A DNA stretch of 64,000 nt from Muribaculaceae bacterium (GTDB taxonomy: Bacteria; Bacteroidota; Bacteroidia; Bacteroidales; Muribaculaceae): contig JAFLUA010000011.1 of NCBI GenBank assembly GCA_022508985.1, positions 1-64,000 on the forward strand, read 5' to 3'. Below the pieces are notes generated by a model. It made no database searches. It was not told where the DNA came from and saw only the letters and a program-made list of their open reading frames with translations. Made by a program: the position numbers and the translations under genes. Positions 9,101-16,893 of the stretch are shown piece by piece (positions within the stretch are counted from its first letter, which is position 1; every line of letters begins with the position of its first letter).

Positions 9101-9534
9101 TAAGATATGATAGTGAAGGTAAGGCCCACTTAAAACTCACCATAGAAAATATTGCCGCCGGAAAGCACTATTTCGATTTAACCGTTGCTAACAACGCCGG
9201 TGAAACCACATCGGAAACGATCGATTTTACTGTTATCGGCACCAATATTGTCGGAGAACTGGCCCTCGATTCCGATAGCAACTTAATACGCTCGAACGCA
9301 ACAATTTATATAACAGGACCGAACGAAAATGTCTCGTGCCATAGACTGCTCATCTCAGATAGCACCGGCAAAACCGTCTTATCAAAAGAAAATTGCACAT
9401 TCCCGTTTGAATGGGATCTCAAAGACAGCTCAGGCCACGACGTTAACGATGGCAAATATCGTATAACGGCCTTGCTTGGAGGTGATAATCTTTTTGGCCA
9501 TACATCTCCGCTTGAGGTTGTTGTTGTAAAGTAA
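6169..9534 (+). CDS. porU: Type IX secretion system sortase PorU (second copy, next to porV)
   Basis: This 1121-aa secreted protein has a signal peptide (about 1-23), an N-terminal beta region opening with YSPGFYTSSSVLSQGKWVKV, and a gingipain-type C25 core. His639 (SGHGS) and Cys672 (ATCDA) are spaced 33 residues apart, exactly as in the copy at 1438. A C-terminal FlgD-like segment ends in PLEVVVVK. PorU works with PorV to cleave and anchor sorting-domain cargo at the cell surface, and in Porphyromonas gingivalis the two genes are adjacent. This copy lies 83 bp upstream of porV, which makes it the positional orthologue. It shares the first copy's domain order, but the sequences have diverged widely, so the duplication is not recent. 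Confidence 0.85.
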   Translation: MKNYHLYKVLLPLCLFLPVLAFAYSPGFYTSSSVLSQGKWVKVEADTTGIFQIDYYQLLEWGFSDPTKVCVYGYGAIKGTSHEFSTGYKDDLPQTPCIHTNDGRLLFYAEGDVRATANNDNTAIIERNYYDTKAYYFLSDSKDCTDIPVIEYLDRSDVLDWNYCINLIEREVQNPGTGGAFFHDKKLSAGDSESFDFHIENFASDRGVNGQFRYEAAVKTSSATKITISAQNVKLVTNTPSNSGLTSSSVRLYVAANGSATFNSTEALPLDNTDVKFTLTIPTSFTGTYAAIDKTYIVYPRLNLLGDAPELMMSYKSSSSGKNFILTGADSDTEVWNVSDPTRISRYQLKYDAGSKSAVGSLASSTSTMRLVAFQPSKQQRQVKYIGEVANQNLHGEHTPDMLIVTNNANYEAAKELADIHRQYQGLDVLVVNQTEAFNEFTSGSKHPGAVRRLVKMFYDRDGGKLRYLALYGPATWDPRSITADRSDYLICYQVDAVDKARESATNYCSDIYFGILNDNYLHSSIAYSQSQISIGRIPAVNASKGKEFNKKIEAYLQNPPTARDYLRALMVSDDGDDNSHMAQSVDAIKKLKEGSPSLTAHRVDISIYPLINSKCIEGKALIERVLNSGVGYFSYSGHGSEFKVSLDDIYDTSLINKYTYNTWPLAMLATCDAFPLDRLSNTVCETLLFKQGGGAIGAIGACRAVYLEHNKGINSAVARAYGSASEGTTIGDIFRIGRNTLISGSIQPGLGDNTLCYNLCGDPAMPIGAPAYTIALETINGTEVGGSTPTINSLSKTKLSAIVTDKAGKTITDFNGSAIIDIYDTPFTRSNNTSKADTAYCDEILLLSVPAQVVNGRIEASIVVPEASIAGGPNRLVITATDDETHLYAGTRMSVVSISNTGDYYSSDIDLSAPIIEELYIDTPDFVSGDIVPSTFTLEAVIDPSETGLSTRIWNVAVASSLTLDGYKTYPQAIDAIRYDSEGKAHLKLTIENIAAGKHYFDLTVANNAGETTSETIDFTVIGTNIVGELALDSDSNLIRSNATIYITGPNENVSCHRLLISDSTGKTVLSKENCTFPFEWDLKDSSGHDVNDGKYRITALLGGDNLFGHTSPLEVVVVK

Positions 9535-9577
9535 GCACCTATCTGCACAATAAAAGAGCAAAAAATCAGTTATAAGG

Positions 9578-9605
9578 TTAGGCACTTTTTCAATTCAATG
9601 CCTAA
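9578..9605 (+). other. Stem-loop between porU and porV
   Basis: TTAGGCA (9578-9584) pairs with TGCCTAA (9599-9605) around a 14-nt loop that contains a T-run. It ends 12 bp before the porV ATG. It could act as a weak attenuator or mRNA-processing site, or it could occlude ribosome entry. Function is inferred only from position. Confidence 0.3.
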
Positions 9606-9617
9606 ACTGTTTAGAAT

Positions 9618-10817
9618 ATGAAATTGAATATCCGAATATTAATAACCACAATCCTTATCAGCGCTTCTGTCATGGCTTTTGCCGATGATGGAAAGAATGA
9701 ATTCAATCCGATAGAGACAGGCGTTACCTCACTCGGCATAGCTCCCGATGCCCGCGGAGCATCGATGGGCGACCTTGGAGCCGCCACCGATCCCGATGCC
9801 AACTCTCAGTATTGGAATCCATCGAAATATGCTTTTGCATACAGCCAGGCCGCCGTATCGCTCAGCTATACGCCATGGTTGCGTAAATTGGTTAACGACA
9901 TCTTCCTTGCCAATCTGGCCGGGTATTACAAAATAGGAGGGAACGACAATCAGGCAATCAGCGCCTCCCTGCGCTATTTCTCATTAGGCGAAGTGACTAC
10001 ATCGCAAGACGAAGGATTTGTCGGTCAGACACTCAACCCCTATGAAATGTCGATTGATTTGGGATATTCACGCAAATTGTCGGAGAAATTCTCAATGGGA
10101 GTAACGTTTAGATATATCTACTCCGCCCTGGGCTTCTCAGAATCGTATGCCGGCGACCAGAACACCGGAGCATCTGCCTTTGCAGCAGACATCTCGGGAT
10201 ACTATACCACCTACCCTATGATAGGTCGAAACGAATGTCAATGGTCGTGGGGCTGGAACATATCAAACATAGGCTCTAAAGTATCGTATGAAGGCGGAGA
10301 AAACCCGGCTTTCCTACCCACAAATTTGCGCCTTGGCACCAGCTTTGTGTTCCCATTAGCCAACTACCACACCCTCGCTATAAACTTAGATGCAAATAAA
10401 TTGCTTGTACCGGCCAAGCCTCGTCGCTCCGACTTCTCCGACGATGTCGACGGCATGGAAGAATATACCGACAAACTGGAAGAATGGAAAGGTATATCGC
10501 CAATTACGGGTATTTTCAAATCGTTCTACGACGCTCCCGGAGGCGCTAAAGAAGAACTACGGGAGATAACAGTGTCGGTTGGTGCTGAATATTCCTATAA
10601 CCAACAATTCTTTTTGCGCGCAGGCTATTACTACGAAAACCAGTATAAAGGCAATCGTCAATACTTTGGCATGGGTGCCGGCTTCTCTTTGAACGTAGTG
10701 CGTCTCGATGCATCTTATATGCTCGCAACCGCACAGACATCACCTCTCGACCAAACGCTGCGTTTCTCTCTGACTTTCGACATGGACGGACTGCGCGATT
10801 TACTTGGCAAACGATGA
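9618..10817 (+). CDS. porV: Type IX secretion outer-membrane protein PorV (LptO)
   Basis: This 399-aa protein has a signal peptide (about 1-22) followed by the conserved PorV opening [22 protein letters not shown]. Alternating beta strands continue to the C-terminus, typical of a 14-stranded FadL-like barrel. PorV shuttles folded cargo from the translocon to PorU by binding its C-terminal sorting domain. Its place directly after a PorU gene matches the arrangement in other Bacteroidales. The stop overlaps the ispF ATG (ATGA), so porV and ispF are probably cotranscribed, although no functional link is known. Confidence 0.92.
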   Translation: MKLNIRILITTILISASVMAFADDGKNEFNPIETGVTSLGIAPDARGASMGDLGAATDPDANSQYWNPSKYAFAYSQAAVSLSYTPWLRKLVNDIFLANLAGYYKIGGNDNQAISASLRYFSLGEVTTSQDEGFVGQTLNPYEMSIDLGYSRKLSEKFSMGVTFRYIYSALGFSESYAGDQNTGASAFAADISGYYTTYPMIGRNECQWSWGWNISNIGSKVSYEGGENPAFLPTNLRLGTSFVFPLANYHTLAINLDANKLLVPAKPRRSDFSDDVDGMEEYTDKLEEWKGISPITGIFKSFYDAPGGAKEELREITVSVGAEYSYNQQFFLRAGYYYENQYKGNRQYFGMGAGFSLNVVRLDASYMLATAQTSPLDQTLRFSLTFDMDGLRDLLGKR

Positions 10818-11311
10818 GCACAATACCCAACATCCGCATAGGCAATGGCTTCGACGTTCACCGCTTGGTAGAAGGTCGCCACTGCATTATCTGTGGCGTT
10901 AAAATACCATACGAGCGAGGTCTTTTGGGGCATAGCGATGCCGATGTTGCCCTTCATGCTCTATCTGACGCCCTCCTTGGGGCAGCGGCGATGGGCGATA
11001 TAGGCAAACACTTTCCCGATAGTGATTTGCAGTGGAAAGGTGCCGACTCGCGCGTTCTTTTACGACATGTCGTTGAAATTCTTGCCGGCAAAGGCTTCTC
11101 AACGGTAAATGTCGATTTGACCATAATAGCACAAGCGCCGAAGATGGCGCCTTACATTGAACAAATGCGCGCTAACATTTCCGAAGATCTTGCAATTGAT
11201 ATCGACCGCGTTAGCGTTAAAGCAACAACCACCGAACATCTTGGCTTTACCGGCCGAGGCGAAGGCATTGCAGCTTATGCCTCAGCCCTGATTACGAAAT
11301 CTATTGTATAG
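10814..11311 (+). CDS. ispF: 2-C-methyl-D-erythritol 2,4-cyclodiphosphate synthase
   Basis: This 165-aa cytoplasmic enzyme of the MEP isoprenoid pathway converts CDP-ME 2-phosphate to MEcPP and releases CMP. The N-terminus [11 protein letters not shown] carries the Asp-x-His zinc site. [19 protein letters not shown] supplies the third His ligand and the rest of the active-site loop. The C-terminal [19 protein letters not shown] is the family signature. The length is normal. dxs, the first enzyme of the same pathway, lies at 20639 in another operon. Confidence 0.96.
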   Translation: MSTIPNIRIGNGFDVHRLVEGRHCIICGVKIPYERGLLGHSDADVALHALSDALLGAAAMGDIGKHFPDSDLQWKGADSRVLLRHVVEILAGKGFSTVNVDLTIIAQAPKMAPYIEQMRANISEDLAIDIDRVSVKATTTEHLGFTGRGEGIAAYASALITKSIV

Positions 11312-11466
11312 CAATCGCAATAGCTATAAATTTGTAATCAGCAATATTTCAACTTTTCAAAGTTCAAAGTTAAATACTAAACTGCGAATTATAATTCAGC
11401 ATTTGTTTAGTATTGAAAAAAACATTATCTTTACGTTACAAAACAAGGCCATTGATACAAGCACCA

Positions 11467-11492
11467 CCGAATCGGCAAAGCTGCCGATTGGT
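11467..11492. other. Stem-loop in the ispF-uvrB gap
   Basis: AATCGGCA (11470-11477) pairs perfectly with TGCCGATT (11482-11489) around AAGC, with partial pairing (ACC/GGT) outside. No T-run follows on either strand, so it is not a classical terminator. It may still mark the end of the porV-ispF transcript. Confidence 0.35.
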
Positions 11493-11550
11493 CATTGGTA
11501 GTAATGGTCTGTTTTTAAGTGTTTTTGCAAGACAACTGCATTAGCGTATT

Positions 11551-13644
11551 ATGGATTTCAGATTAACGTCACAATACAAACCTACCGGCGACCAGCCCCA
11601 AGCAATACAACAACTTGTAGAAGGCGTCAACGAGGGCCGGGAAGCACAAACCTTGCTCGGTGTTACCGGCTCGGGCAAAACCTTCACCATGGCCAATGTA
11701 ATACAAGCCGTGAAGCGCCCTACGCTCATACTTAGCCACAACAAGACGTTGGCGGCGCAGTTATATAGCGAGTTCAAGCAGTTCTTCCCGGAAAATGCAG
11801 TGCAGTATTTCGTATCTTACTACGACTACTATCAGCCCGAGGCATACATACCCTCGGTGGACAAATATATCGAGAAAGACTTGATGATAAACGACGAGAT
11901 AGAGCGTTTACGTCTGGCCACCGTCTCGGCCCTGTTGTCGGGTCGCCGCGATGTTGTTGTCGTGTCGTCGGTATCGTGTCTCTACGGCATGGGCAACCCC
12001 AACGACTTCAACGAAAATGTGCTTACTGTTAAAACGGGCATGAAAATCAGCCGCAATAACTTTTTACGCAAGCTGGTCACAGCCCTCTACAGCCGTAACG
12101 AAGTAGACTTTCAACGTGGCACATTCCGTGTGAAGGGCGACACTGTCGATATCCGTCTGGCATACGAAGAAATCGTTGTACGCGTCGTTTTTTGGGGTGA
12201 TGAAGTGGAGTCGGTAATAACACTTCGCCCCGACGACAACACTCACTTGGGCACTCACGATAGCTTCAATATCTATCCGGCAAACCTCTTTGTCACCTCA
12301 CCTGCACGACAAGCTTCGGCCGTTGCGCAGATACAGCTCGACCTCGGTCGACAAGTCGATTTTTTCCACTACGAAGCACGCGAAATAGAAGCTCAACGCC
12401 TCAACGAGAGAGTAACTTACGATGTTGAAATGATTAAGGAACTCGGATATTGCACCGGCATAGAAAACTACTCTCGCTACTTTGACGGCCGTCGTGAAGG
12501 CGAACGCCCATTCTGCCTACTCGACTATTTCCCAAAAGATTACTTGACAATAATAGATGAAAGCCATGTTACCGTACCTCAAATAAGGGCTATGTATGGT
12601 GGCGACCGTTCTCGCAAAGAAAACCTTGTTGAATATGGCTTCAGGCTGCCTGCCGCTCTCGACAACCGACCTCTTAAGTTTGAAGAATTTGAGCAGTTGA
12701 CCAACCAGACTATCTATGTTAGCGCCACTCCGGCCGACTATGAGCTCGAGAAATGTGAAGGCGTTGTCGTTGAACAACTTATTCGCCCAACAGGACTTCT
12801 CGACCCCCTTATACGAGTGCGGCCCTCGGCAAATCAGATCGACGACTTGCTTGAAGAGATACAGATTCGCGTCGAGCGCAACGAACGAACGCTTGTCACC
12901 ACCCTCACCAAGCGTATGGCCGAGGAGCTTAACGATTACTTCTTAAAATTGAAGATAAAAACGGCATATATCCACTCCGATGTAGAGACTCTCGACAGAG
13001 TAAAAATACTCGACGGGCTACGTGCCGGCGAATTTGATGTTTTAATCGGCGTCAACCTTCTTAGGGAAGGGCTCGACTTGCCTGAAGTGTCACTTGTAGC
13101 TATCCTCGATGCCGACAAAGAAGGCTTTTTACGCAGTCATCGTTCTTTGACACAGACTGTTGGACGTGCCGCACGCAACCTCAACGGCGAAGTGATAATG
13201 TATGCCGATAAGATAACCGATTCTATGCAGCAAACCATAGACGAGACAGAGCGACGCCGAGCGCTCCAATTGGCATATAACGAGCAACACGGCATCACAC
13301 CGCAAGCAATAATCAAAGCGCGCAATTCTATCGTAGGCCTTGAACGAGAGCAAGTTGATGATAGCAACGAGCACCGAGGCAAACATTCAAGCAAGCGCTC
13401 GGCAAGCGACAAGGCGCAACGCAAGACCGAAACACTATATATCGACGAATACTCTACACATGTCGACATTGCCGCCGACCCCGTTGTCGCTTATATGAAT
13501 GCCGACGAGCTGCAACGCTCTATCAACCGTTTGCGCTCCGATATGATGAAGGCCGCAAAGGATATGGAATTCATAACGGCAGCTAAGCTACGCGATGAAA
13601 TCATTAAACTCGAGCTTCGCCTCGAAAGCATGCGCCAGCAATGA
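11551..13644 (+). CDS. uvrB: Excinuclease ABC subunit B
   Basis: This 697-aa protein is the damage-verifying helicase-like subunit of nucleotide excision repair; it forms UvrA2B2 and then recruits UvrC. Visible motifs are Walker A GVTGSGKT (about 38-45), the beta-hairpin region YYDYYQPEAYIP, the DEAH-type box DESH, motif VI QTVGRAARN, and the C-terminal UVR segment (about 660-690, INRLRSDMMKAAKDMEF) that contacts UvrC. Length and order are normal. Its last bases overlap the next gene (ATGA at 13641), so the two are translationally coupled. Confidence 0.97.
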   Translation: MDFRLTSQYKPTGDQPQAIQQLVEGVNEGREAQTLLGVTGSGKTFTMANVIQAVKRPTLILSHNKTLAAQLYSEFKQFFPENAVQYFVSYYDYYQPEAYIPSVDKYIEKDLMINDEIERLRLATVSALLSGRRDVVVVSSVSCLYGMGNPNDFNENVLTVKTGMKISRNNFLRKLVTALYSRNEVDFQRGTFRVKGDTVDIRLAYEEIVVRVVFWGDEVESVITLRPDDNTHLGTHDSFNIYPANLFVTSPARQASAVAQIQLDLGRQVDFFHYEAREIEAQRLNERVTYDVEMIKELGYCTGIENYSRYFDGRREGERPFCLLDYFPKDYLTIIDESHVTVPQIRAMYGGDRSRKENLVEYGFRLPAALDNRPLKFEEFEQLTNQTIYVSATPADYELEKCEGVVVEQLIRPTGLLDPLIRVRPSANQIDDLLEEIQIRVERNERTLVTTLTKRMAEELNDYFLKLKIKTAYIHSDVETLDRVKILDGLRAGEFDVLIGVNLLREGLDLPEVSLVAILDADKEGFLRSHRSLTQTVGRAARNLNGEVIMYADKITDSMQQTIDETERRRALQLAYNEQHGITPQAIIKARNSIVGLEREQVDDSNEHRGKHSSKRSASDKAQRKTETLYIDEYSTHVDIAADPVVAYMNADELQRSINRLRSDMMKAAKDMEFITAAKLRDEIIKLELRLESMRQQ

Positions 13645-15509
13645 AACCCGACGCCATCGACTACAGCAAGCTAAAACCCGGCGATTGGCTACCCACCTCG
13701 GTGAAAGAGATGAAGGCCCTCGGATGGGACTACGTTGATGTTGTCCTCTTTTCGGGTGATGCCTATGTCGACCACCCTTCATTTGGCGCTGCCGTTATAG
13801 GCCGCACCCTGCAGGCCGCCGGCTACAAAGTAGCAATCGTGCCCCAGCCCAATTGGCAAGATGACTTGCGCGACTTTCGTAAATTCGGGCGGCCACGACT
13901 CTTTTTCGGCATAAGCGCCGGTGCCATGGATTCTATGGTAAATCACTACACGGCCAACCGGCGCAGGCGCTCCGACGATGCCTACACACCGGGCGGACGT
14001 CATGGCGCAAGGCCCGACTACCCCACCATCGTTTACTCCGATATCCTTCGCAAGTTGTATCCCGATGCGCCTATCGTTGCCGGTGGCATAGAAGCGTCGC
14101 TACGCAGGCTATCGCACTATGACTACTGGCAAGACCGTCTGCGGCCGTCGATAATATGCGAAGCAAGCGTCGATATGCTATTGTATGGTATGGGCGAAAA
14201 AACAATTGTTGAGCTGGCAAGACGACTTGATGCCGGAGAACAAATTGGCGACATCGACAATTTACGGCAGAGTGCAATATTGAGGCCTTTGTCGGAAATG
14301 CCAAATGCCGATGCCGACAACATTGTGTTATCATCTTTTGAAGAATGTCTCGCCGAAAAACGTGCTCAGGCCTTTAATTTCAAGCACATAGAGCAACAAA
14401 GCAACCGCCTCGACGGTGGCGCTATTCTATGGCAAGCGACAGGCAATAAGGTGGTGAAAGTCAACCCCATGCATCCGGCAATGACACAAGGCGAAATAGA
14501 TGCCGCTTTCGACCTGCCATATACACGTCTTCCGCACCCACGTTATAAAGGCAAGACTATACCGGCATACGAGATGATACGCCACTCGATAAACCTCCAT
14601 CGCGGTTGTTTTGGCGGTTGCGCCTTCTGCACCATCTCTGCACACCAAGGCAAGTTTATTGCTTCAAGGTCGAAGGAGTCTATCCTCCGTGAAGCAATAC
14701 AAGTTACACACATGCCCGATTTCAAAGGATATATAAGCGACCTCGGTGGCCCCTCGGCTAATATGTACGCAATGGAAGGACGCGACAAGTCGCTGTGTGC
14801 CAAGTGCCTGCGGCCATCGTGTCTTCATCCTTTGCCATGCGCAAATCTCAACACCGACCATTCTGCCCTGCTCGATATTTACCGATGTGTCGACAGCCTG
14901 CCCGGTGTGAAGAAATCCTTTATCGGGTCGGGCATACGCTACGACCTGTCGTTGCATCACACCGGCAACGCCGACATCGACAGTGCTAATCGTCGATACA
15001 ACGAAGAATTAATAAGCAAGCACGTATCCGGACGCCTTAAAGTTGCACCCGAGCACACCTCCGACCTCGTGTTGTCGATAATGCGTAAGCCGCCGTTCAA
15101 GTTGTTCAAAGAATTCAAACGCCTCTTCGACAATGTCAACGAGCGGGCGAACATGAGGCAACAACTGATTCCCTATTTCATATCATCGCACCCGGGATGT
15201 CGAGAAGAAGACATGGCATCGCTGGCGGTAGAGACAAAAGCTCTCGACTTCAAATTGGAGCAGATTCAAGATTTCACCCCGACACCGATGACCTTGGCTA
15301 CTGAAATTTATTATACCGGCATCCACCCATACACCGGCGAAAAAATATACACGGCACGCGATGCCGATGAAAAGCTTCGCCAACGTATGTTTTTCTTCTG
15401 GTACGACCCGGCGTATCGCGCAATGATAACGTCGACGCTACACAAAATAGGCCGCAGCGACCTTATTACCAAGCTGTTCGGTAAGCGTCCGCCACATCGA
15501 CACAACTGA
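13641..15509 (+). CDS. YgiQ-family radical SAM protein
   Basis: This 622-aa protein has an N-terminal cobalamin-binding-like region of the UPF0313/YgiQ type (DVVLFSGDAYVDHPSFG). A radical SAM core follows, with Cys323, Cys327 and Cys330 (GCFGGCAFC) binding a [4Fe-4S] cluster. C-terminal YgiQ features are RYDLSLHHTG and KVAPEHTSDLVL. A further cysteine group (CAKCLRPSCLHPLPC, about 390-405) is typical of the family and may bind metal. The substrate of YgiQ proteins is unknown. It is coupled to uvrB by an ATGA overlap, but that does not prove a repair role. Confidence 0.9.
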   Translation: MKPDAIDYSKLKPGDWLPTSVKEMKALGWDYVDVVLFSGDAYVDHPSFGAAVIGRTLQAAGYKVAIVPQPNWQDDLRDFRKFGRPRLFFGISAGAMDSMVNHYTANRRRRSDDAYTPGGRHGARPDYPTIVYSDILRKLYPDAPIVAGGIEASLRRLSHYDYWQDRLRPSIICEASVDMLLYGMGEKTIVELARRLDAGEQIGDIDNLRQSAILRPLSEMPNADADNIVLSSFEECLAEKRAQAFNFKHIEQQSNRLDGGAILWQATGNKVVKVNPMHPAMTQGEIDAAFDLPYTRLPHPRYKGKTIPAYEMIRHSINLHRGCFGGCAFCTISAHQGKFIASRSKESILREAIQVTHMPDFKGYISDLGGPSANMYAMEGRDKSLCAKCLRPSCLHPLPCANLNTDHSALLDIYRCVDSLPGVKKSFIGSGIRYDLSLHHTGNADIDSANRRYNEELISKHVSGRLKVAPEHTSDLVLSIMRKPPFKLFKEFKRLFDNVNERANMRQQLIPYFISSHPGCREEDMASLAVETKALDFKLEQIQDFTPTPMTLATEIYYTGIHPYTGEKIYTARDADEKLRQRMFFFWYDPAYRAMITSTLHKIGRSDLITKLFGKRPPHRHN

Positions 15510-15636
15510 TTTCTATGGCATCGACAAGGCTTATAATAACCAACACAACCTCCAAAATTTAATAATTGTGAAAAATTGCCTTAGATAAAAAACATTAAAA
15601 AGGGGTCGGTTGTTTCTATTATTGAGTGTTTTTGAT

Positions 15637-15644
15637 TATTTTTG
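15637..15644 (+). promoter_or_regulatory. -7 promoter element before the Tyr/Ser-rich protein gene
   Basis: TATTTTTG (15637-15644) fits TAnnTTTG and lies 72 bp before the ATG at 15717. No TTG stands at the standard -33 distance. It is the best promoter candidate in the 207-bp gap after the radical SAM gene. Confidence 0.4.
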
Positions 15645-15716
15645 CCAAAAGCTACTAAACCATTCGACAGAAAACCTGTCTAAATTACAACACGAAATCT
15701 ATCAATATCTAAAACG

Positions 15717-16868
15717 ATGAAAAAGATAACCTGCACAATCACCATCCTGCTTGCCGCTGCTATTGCAATGCCGGCAGCCGTTTCGGCGCAGGATCCTTTT
15801 GACGACTTATACTATTCGCCTTCTAAAGCGGCCGAAAAGAAAAAGAAACAAGAAGAAGAGGCGCGCGCTGCCGCACAAGCTGCGCAAGCTGCCTATCTGG
15901 CATCTGATTACGCTTCGGCCGACACCTATAGCGAAGGGTCGACCATGCCTCTGAATATCGATGTTGACGCATACAATCGTCGCACGACATCCGATACAAC
16001 AAGCGTGGCTGCATCGAGCCTTCCCGAAGATGATTTTTCGTATACACGTCGTATCGAGCGCTATCACAACCCCGCTATCGTGAGCGAATCGGGCGATGCC
16101 GATCTTATCGACTACTACTATAGCACTCCATCACAACAAGATATAAACATGTATATCATAAACGACGTTAATCCCTATTACTACGGTTGGGCCTCGCCTT
16201 ATTATTCGCCCTACTACTATCCCTACTATTATAGCTCGTTCTACCGCCCACACTACTATTACGGCTACCACAGCTGGTATCCGGGTTGGCATCTTAGCTG
16301 GGGATACGACCCATGGTTTGACTTCTCTTTCGGCTGGGGATATCCTTGGCACAATCATTACCACGGCTGGGGCTGGAGCTGGGGCTGGGGTCATGGCTGG
16401 CACAATCCGGTGCCTCCGAAGCCTTATCCCGGACATAGTGGCACACAATGGGCCAACTCTCCCGGAGCATCTCGCCCACACGGTGCCGGCACAAGCACTG
16501 TAGGCAACAGAACAAATTCGTCGCAGACACGCTACAACCCAAGTACAAGCAGCCGTCCCGGCAATCTTGGACGCACTACAGCTAATAGCACGACAGGCAC
16601 TGTTAAGCCGACAAATCAATCATCGAAAGTGGGCACGACCACTACCTCGACACCCTCAAATAATAGCCGTCGGGGCAGCACAAACACAACGACAACTACA
16701 CGCCAGTCGAGTTCTTCATCAAGCAGCGGTTCTTACCGTAGCAGTAGCACAACCTCACGCTCATCAAGTTCTTCTTATGGGTCAGGCAGCAACAACTCAA
16801 GCCGCGGAGGCTCGTCGAGCAGTGGCGCTCGCAGCGGTGCAAGTAGCGCCGGACGCGGTCGTCGATAA
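15717..16868 (+). CDS. Secreted low-complexity Tyr/Trp/His- and Ser-rich protein
   Basis: I do not recognise a family for this 383-aa protein. It has a clear signal peptide ending near AVSAQ (about residue 24). A charged segment KKKKQEEEARAAAQ (about 41-56) comes next. A block at about 145-231 is dominated by Tyr, Trp, His, Pro and Gly, and a tail from about 270 to the end is mostly Ser, Thr, Asn, Gly and Arg, ending GRGRR. Such composition suggests an extracellular, adhesive or matrix-like protein, or one that binds metal or sugars through aromatic side chains. There is no lipobox and no type IX sorting domain. The barrel gene starts 25 bp downstream, so they probably form an operon. Confidence 0.7.
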   Translation: MKKITCTITILLAAAIAMPAAVSAQDPFDDLYYSPSKAAEKKKKQEEEARAAAQAAQAAYLASDYASADTYSEGSTMPLNIDVDAYNRRTTSDTTSVAASSLPEDDFSYTRRIERYHNPAIVSESGDADLIDYYYSTPSQQDINMYIINDVNPYYYGWASPYYSPYYYPYYYSSFYRPHYYYGYHSWYPGWHLSWGYDPWFDFSFGWGYPWHNHYHGWGWSWGWGHGWHNPVPPKPYPGHSGTQWANSPGASRPHGAGTSTVGNRTNSSQTRYNPSTSSRPGNLGRTTANSTTGTVKPTNQSSKVGTTTTSTPSNNSRRGSTNTTTTTRQSSSSSSSGSYRSSSTTSRSSSSSYGSGSNNSSRGGSSSSGARSGASSAGRGRR

Positions 16869-16893
16869 AAAAATAACTAAAAACCCGACATCT

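Noticed and set aside
11304..11501. 65-codon frame in the ispF-uvrB gap
   Set aside because: It begins inside the ispF stop region, is Ser/Asn/Ile-rich without features and reads through the stem-loop at 11467. I take the gap as non-coding.
16567..16893. Upstream extension of the barrel protein reading frame
   Set aside because: It lies in another frame inside the Ser-rich protein gene. The ATG at 16894 gives a perfect signal peptide, so the extension is not coding.
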